Origin: Candidatus Bathyarchaeota archaeon
GTDB lineage: Archaea; Thermoproteota; Bathyarchaeia; RBG-16-48-13; GCA-020355125
Assembly (NCBI GenBank): GCA_030617005.1
Contig: JAUWWH010000069.1
Coordinates: 1 to 5,785 of the forward strand
Direction of reading: 5' to 3'
DNA: 5,785 nucleotides
Numbering within the stretch: position 1 is the first letter of the stretch; every line of letters starts with the position of its first letter. The notes beneath the pieces are model-generated. The model worked only from the letters and a program-made list of their open reading frames with translations, was not told the DNA's origin and searched no databases. This document shows positions 5,247-5,785 of this stretch, piece after piece. Position numbers and translations under genes: made by a program.

Positions 5247-5264
5247 TAATAGGGATACCTATTA
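5247..5264. promoter_or_regulatory. Perfect palindrome TAATAGG-GATA-CCTATTA upstream of the 58-residue gene
   Basis: Two seven-base arms flank a four-base centre and end ten bases before the ATG at 5275. If that gene is leaderless, the palindrome covers the place where the TATA box should lie, so it could be an operator. It also touches the ATG of the winged-helix remnant on the other strand. Confidence 0.4.
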
Positions 5265-5274
5265 TTAAAAAATT

Positions 5275-5451
5275 ATGAGATCACATATTTTTACTAATAA
5301 TGAAAGACGTATCTTAGAGGATTACCTTACCAATGTTGATGTAAATAAGGTTGAAGTGTCTAAAATTTTAGATCGTATCCGTAAGCACTCGATTTTATTT
5401 GAAGATATTTATCTTTACCTCCAAGTTAGGAAGACAATACCTACCTCTTAA
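5275..5451 (+). CDS. Small conserved archaeal protein of 58 residues
   Basis: The frame starts at ATG with MRSHIFTNNERRILEDYL, then TNVDVNKVEVSKILDRIRKH, SILFEDIYLYLQVRKTIP and TS before TAA. The pattern H.FT..ER.IL..YL followed by a helix with KILDRIRK and a final ED..L helix resembles short hypothetical proteins I know from TACK archaea, which look like compact helical, possibly helix-turn-helix, proteins. No function is established, and none is claimed. The frame is intact and at full length, unlike its neighbours. There is no ribosome binding site in AAAAAATT before the ATG, so a leaderless transcript is likely. A perfect palindrome lies just upstream. The product is shorter than the cut-off of many gene finders. 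It diverges from the winged-helix remnant. Confidence 0.7.
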   Translation: MRSHIFTNNERRILEDYLTNVDVNKVEVSKILDRIRKHSILFEDIYLYLQVRKTIPTS

Positions 5452-5658
5452 ACAAAAAGTAGGTTGAAACGTTCTATCTGGTTACAAAAAGGGGTTACGA
5501 GCGATAATTCAAATCTTTCTTAGATTGTGATTACGTTTATTGTGTACGGTTAATCTTTTATAATTCGGTAGGTGGATAAACCCTCTTCGATAAGGACTTC
5601 TCTAATAGCTCATCCTAATAACGAACAAAGCCAATTTAAGAGGTGGCAACGAATATAC
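5452..5658. other. Interval with a possible broken C-terminus of the next gene
   Basis: No complete gene is present. On the minus strand, after the TGA of the membrane protein at 5659-5661, the same frame stays open with VYSLPPLKLALFVIRMSY before TAG. A shift of one base leads into DELLEKSLSKRVYPPTEL and TAA (5614 to 5558), which reads like a natural soluble C-terminus. The membrane protein may once have extended to 5558, broken by a TGA and a frameshift. The remainder, 5452-5557, shows nothing recognisable. Confidence 0.3.
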
Positions 5659-5785
5659 TCATCCTCCTAATATCCCAATCATAAGTGTGCTCAGGGCTAC
5701 CCATAAATGCATGCTTAAAAAGATAGCGATTAATTCTATACCGATAGCTAAAATCTGTGTAATCAATGCTGCTTGTAATGCCACC
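5659..5785 (-). CDS. C-terminal end of an unidentified membrane protein
   Basis: The frame enters from the right edge and covers 41 residues to TGA at 5659-5661: VALQAALITQILAIGIELIA, IFLSMHLWVAL, STLMIGILGG. Two hydrophobic segments (about 3-24 and 26-40) suggest membrane helices. The start and most of the gene lie outside the window, so the family cannot be named. The last residues are hydrophobic, unusual for a C-terminus, which supports the idea that the TGA is premature. Confidence 0.55.
   Translation of the reverse strand, partial: VALQAALITQILAIGIELIAIFLSMHLWVALSTLMIGILGG

Noticed and set aside
247..5714. A 13-base repeat, CATAAATGCATGC, at 247-259 and 5702-5714.
   Set aside because: A match of this length between two AT-rich sites in 5.8 kb is close to chance expectation. 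The flanks do not match and no element boundaries are visible.

Overview
The window looks like a piece of an archaeal chromosome. It is AT-rich. Several genes have TATA-like boxes about 25 to 45 bases before the start, and leaders are short. The protein families point the same way: a DUF99 protein, an archaeal-length quinolinate synthase (NadA), an archaeal DUF457-type membrane protein and a short conserved archaeal protein. I would guess the TACK side of the archaea (Bathyarchaeia-like), but the lineage is inference from impression only.

Layout from left to right. 1-75 (-): first 25 codons of a probable cobalamin-binding radical SAM protein. 76-485: no recognised gene. 486-906 (-): glycine cleavage H protein (gcvH), split by a one-base frameshift. 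983-1374 (-): unidentified coding-like remnants. 1397-1912 (-): intact DUF457-like membrane hydrolase. 1984-2160 (-): 58-codon reading frame with an internal TGA. 2329-2907 (-): intact DUF99 protein. 2958-3181 (+): three-helix membrane protein split in a T6 run. 3256-3651 (+): protein-like sequence in three successive pieces. 3848-4693 (-): nadA, followed in frame by its own lost C-terminal tail at 3779-3847. 4725-4838 (-): first 37 codons of a peroxiredoxin, cut off against nadA. 4927-5246 (-): C-terminal third of a winged-helix (PF06224-like) protein with an internal TAG and a one-base deletion. 5275-5451 (+): intact 58-residue conserved protein. 5659-5785 (-): C-terminal end of a membrane protein.

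The main observation is that much of the apparently non-coding sequence is recognisable broken genes, most carrying one or two simple lesions (a stop or a one-base indel). Long frames such as those of DUF99, DUF457 and nadA codons 1-281 are clean. The window therefore reads as a genome in active decay, with an unusually low share of intact coding sequence, or as an assembly with scattered consensus errors. The sequence alone cannot settle which. The genes do not form one pathway. NadA (NAD synthesis), GcvH (one-carbon metabolism or lipoate carrier) and the peroxiredoxin remnant are unrelated housekeeping functions. I found no CRISPR array, tRNA, rRNA or recognisable insertion sequence.
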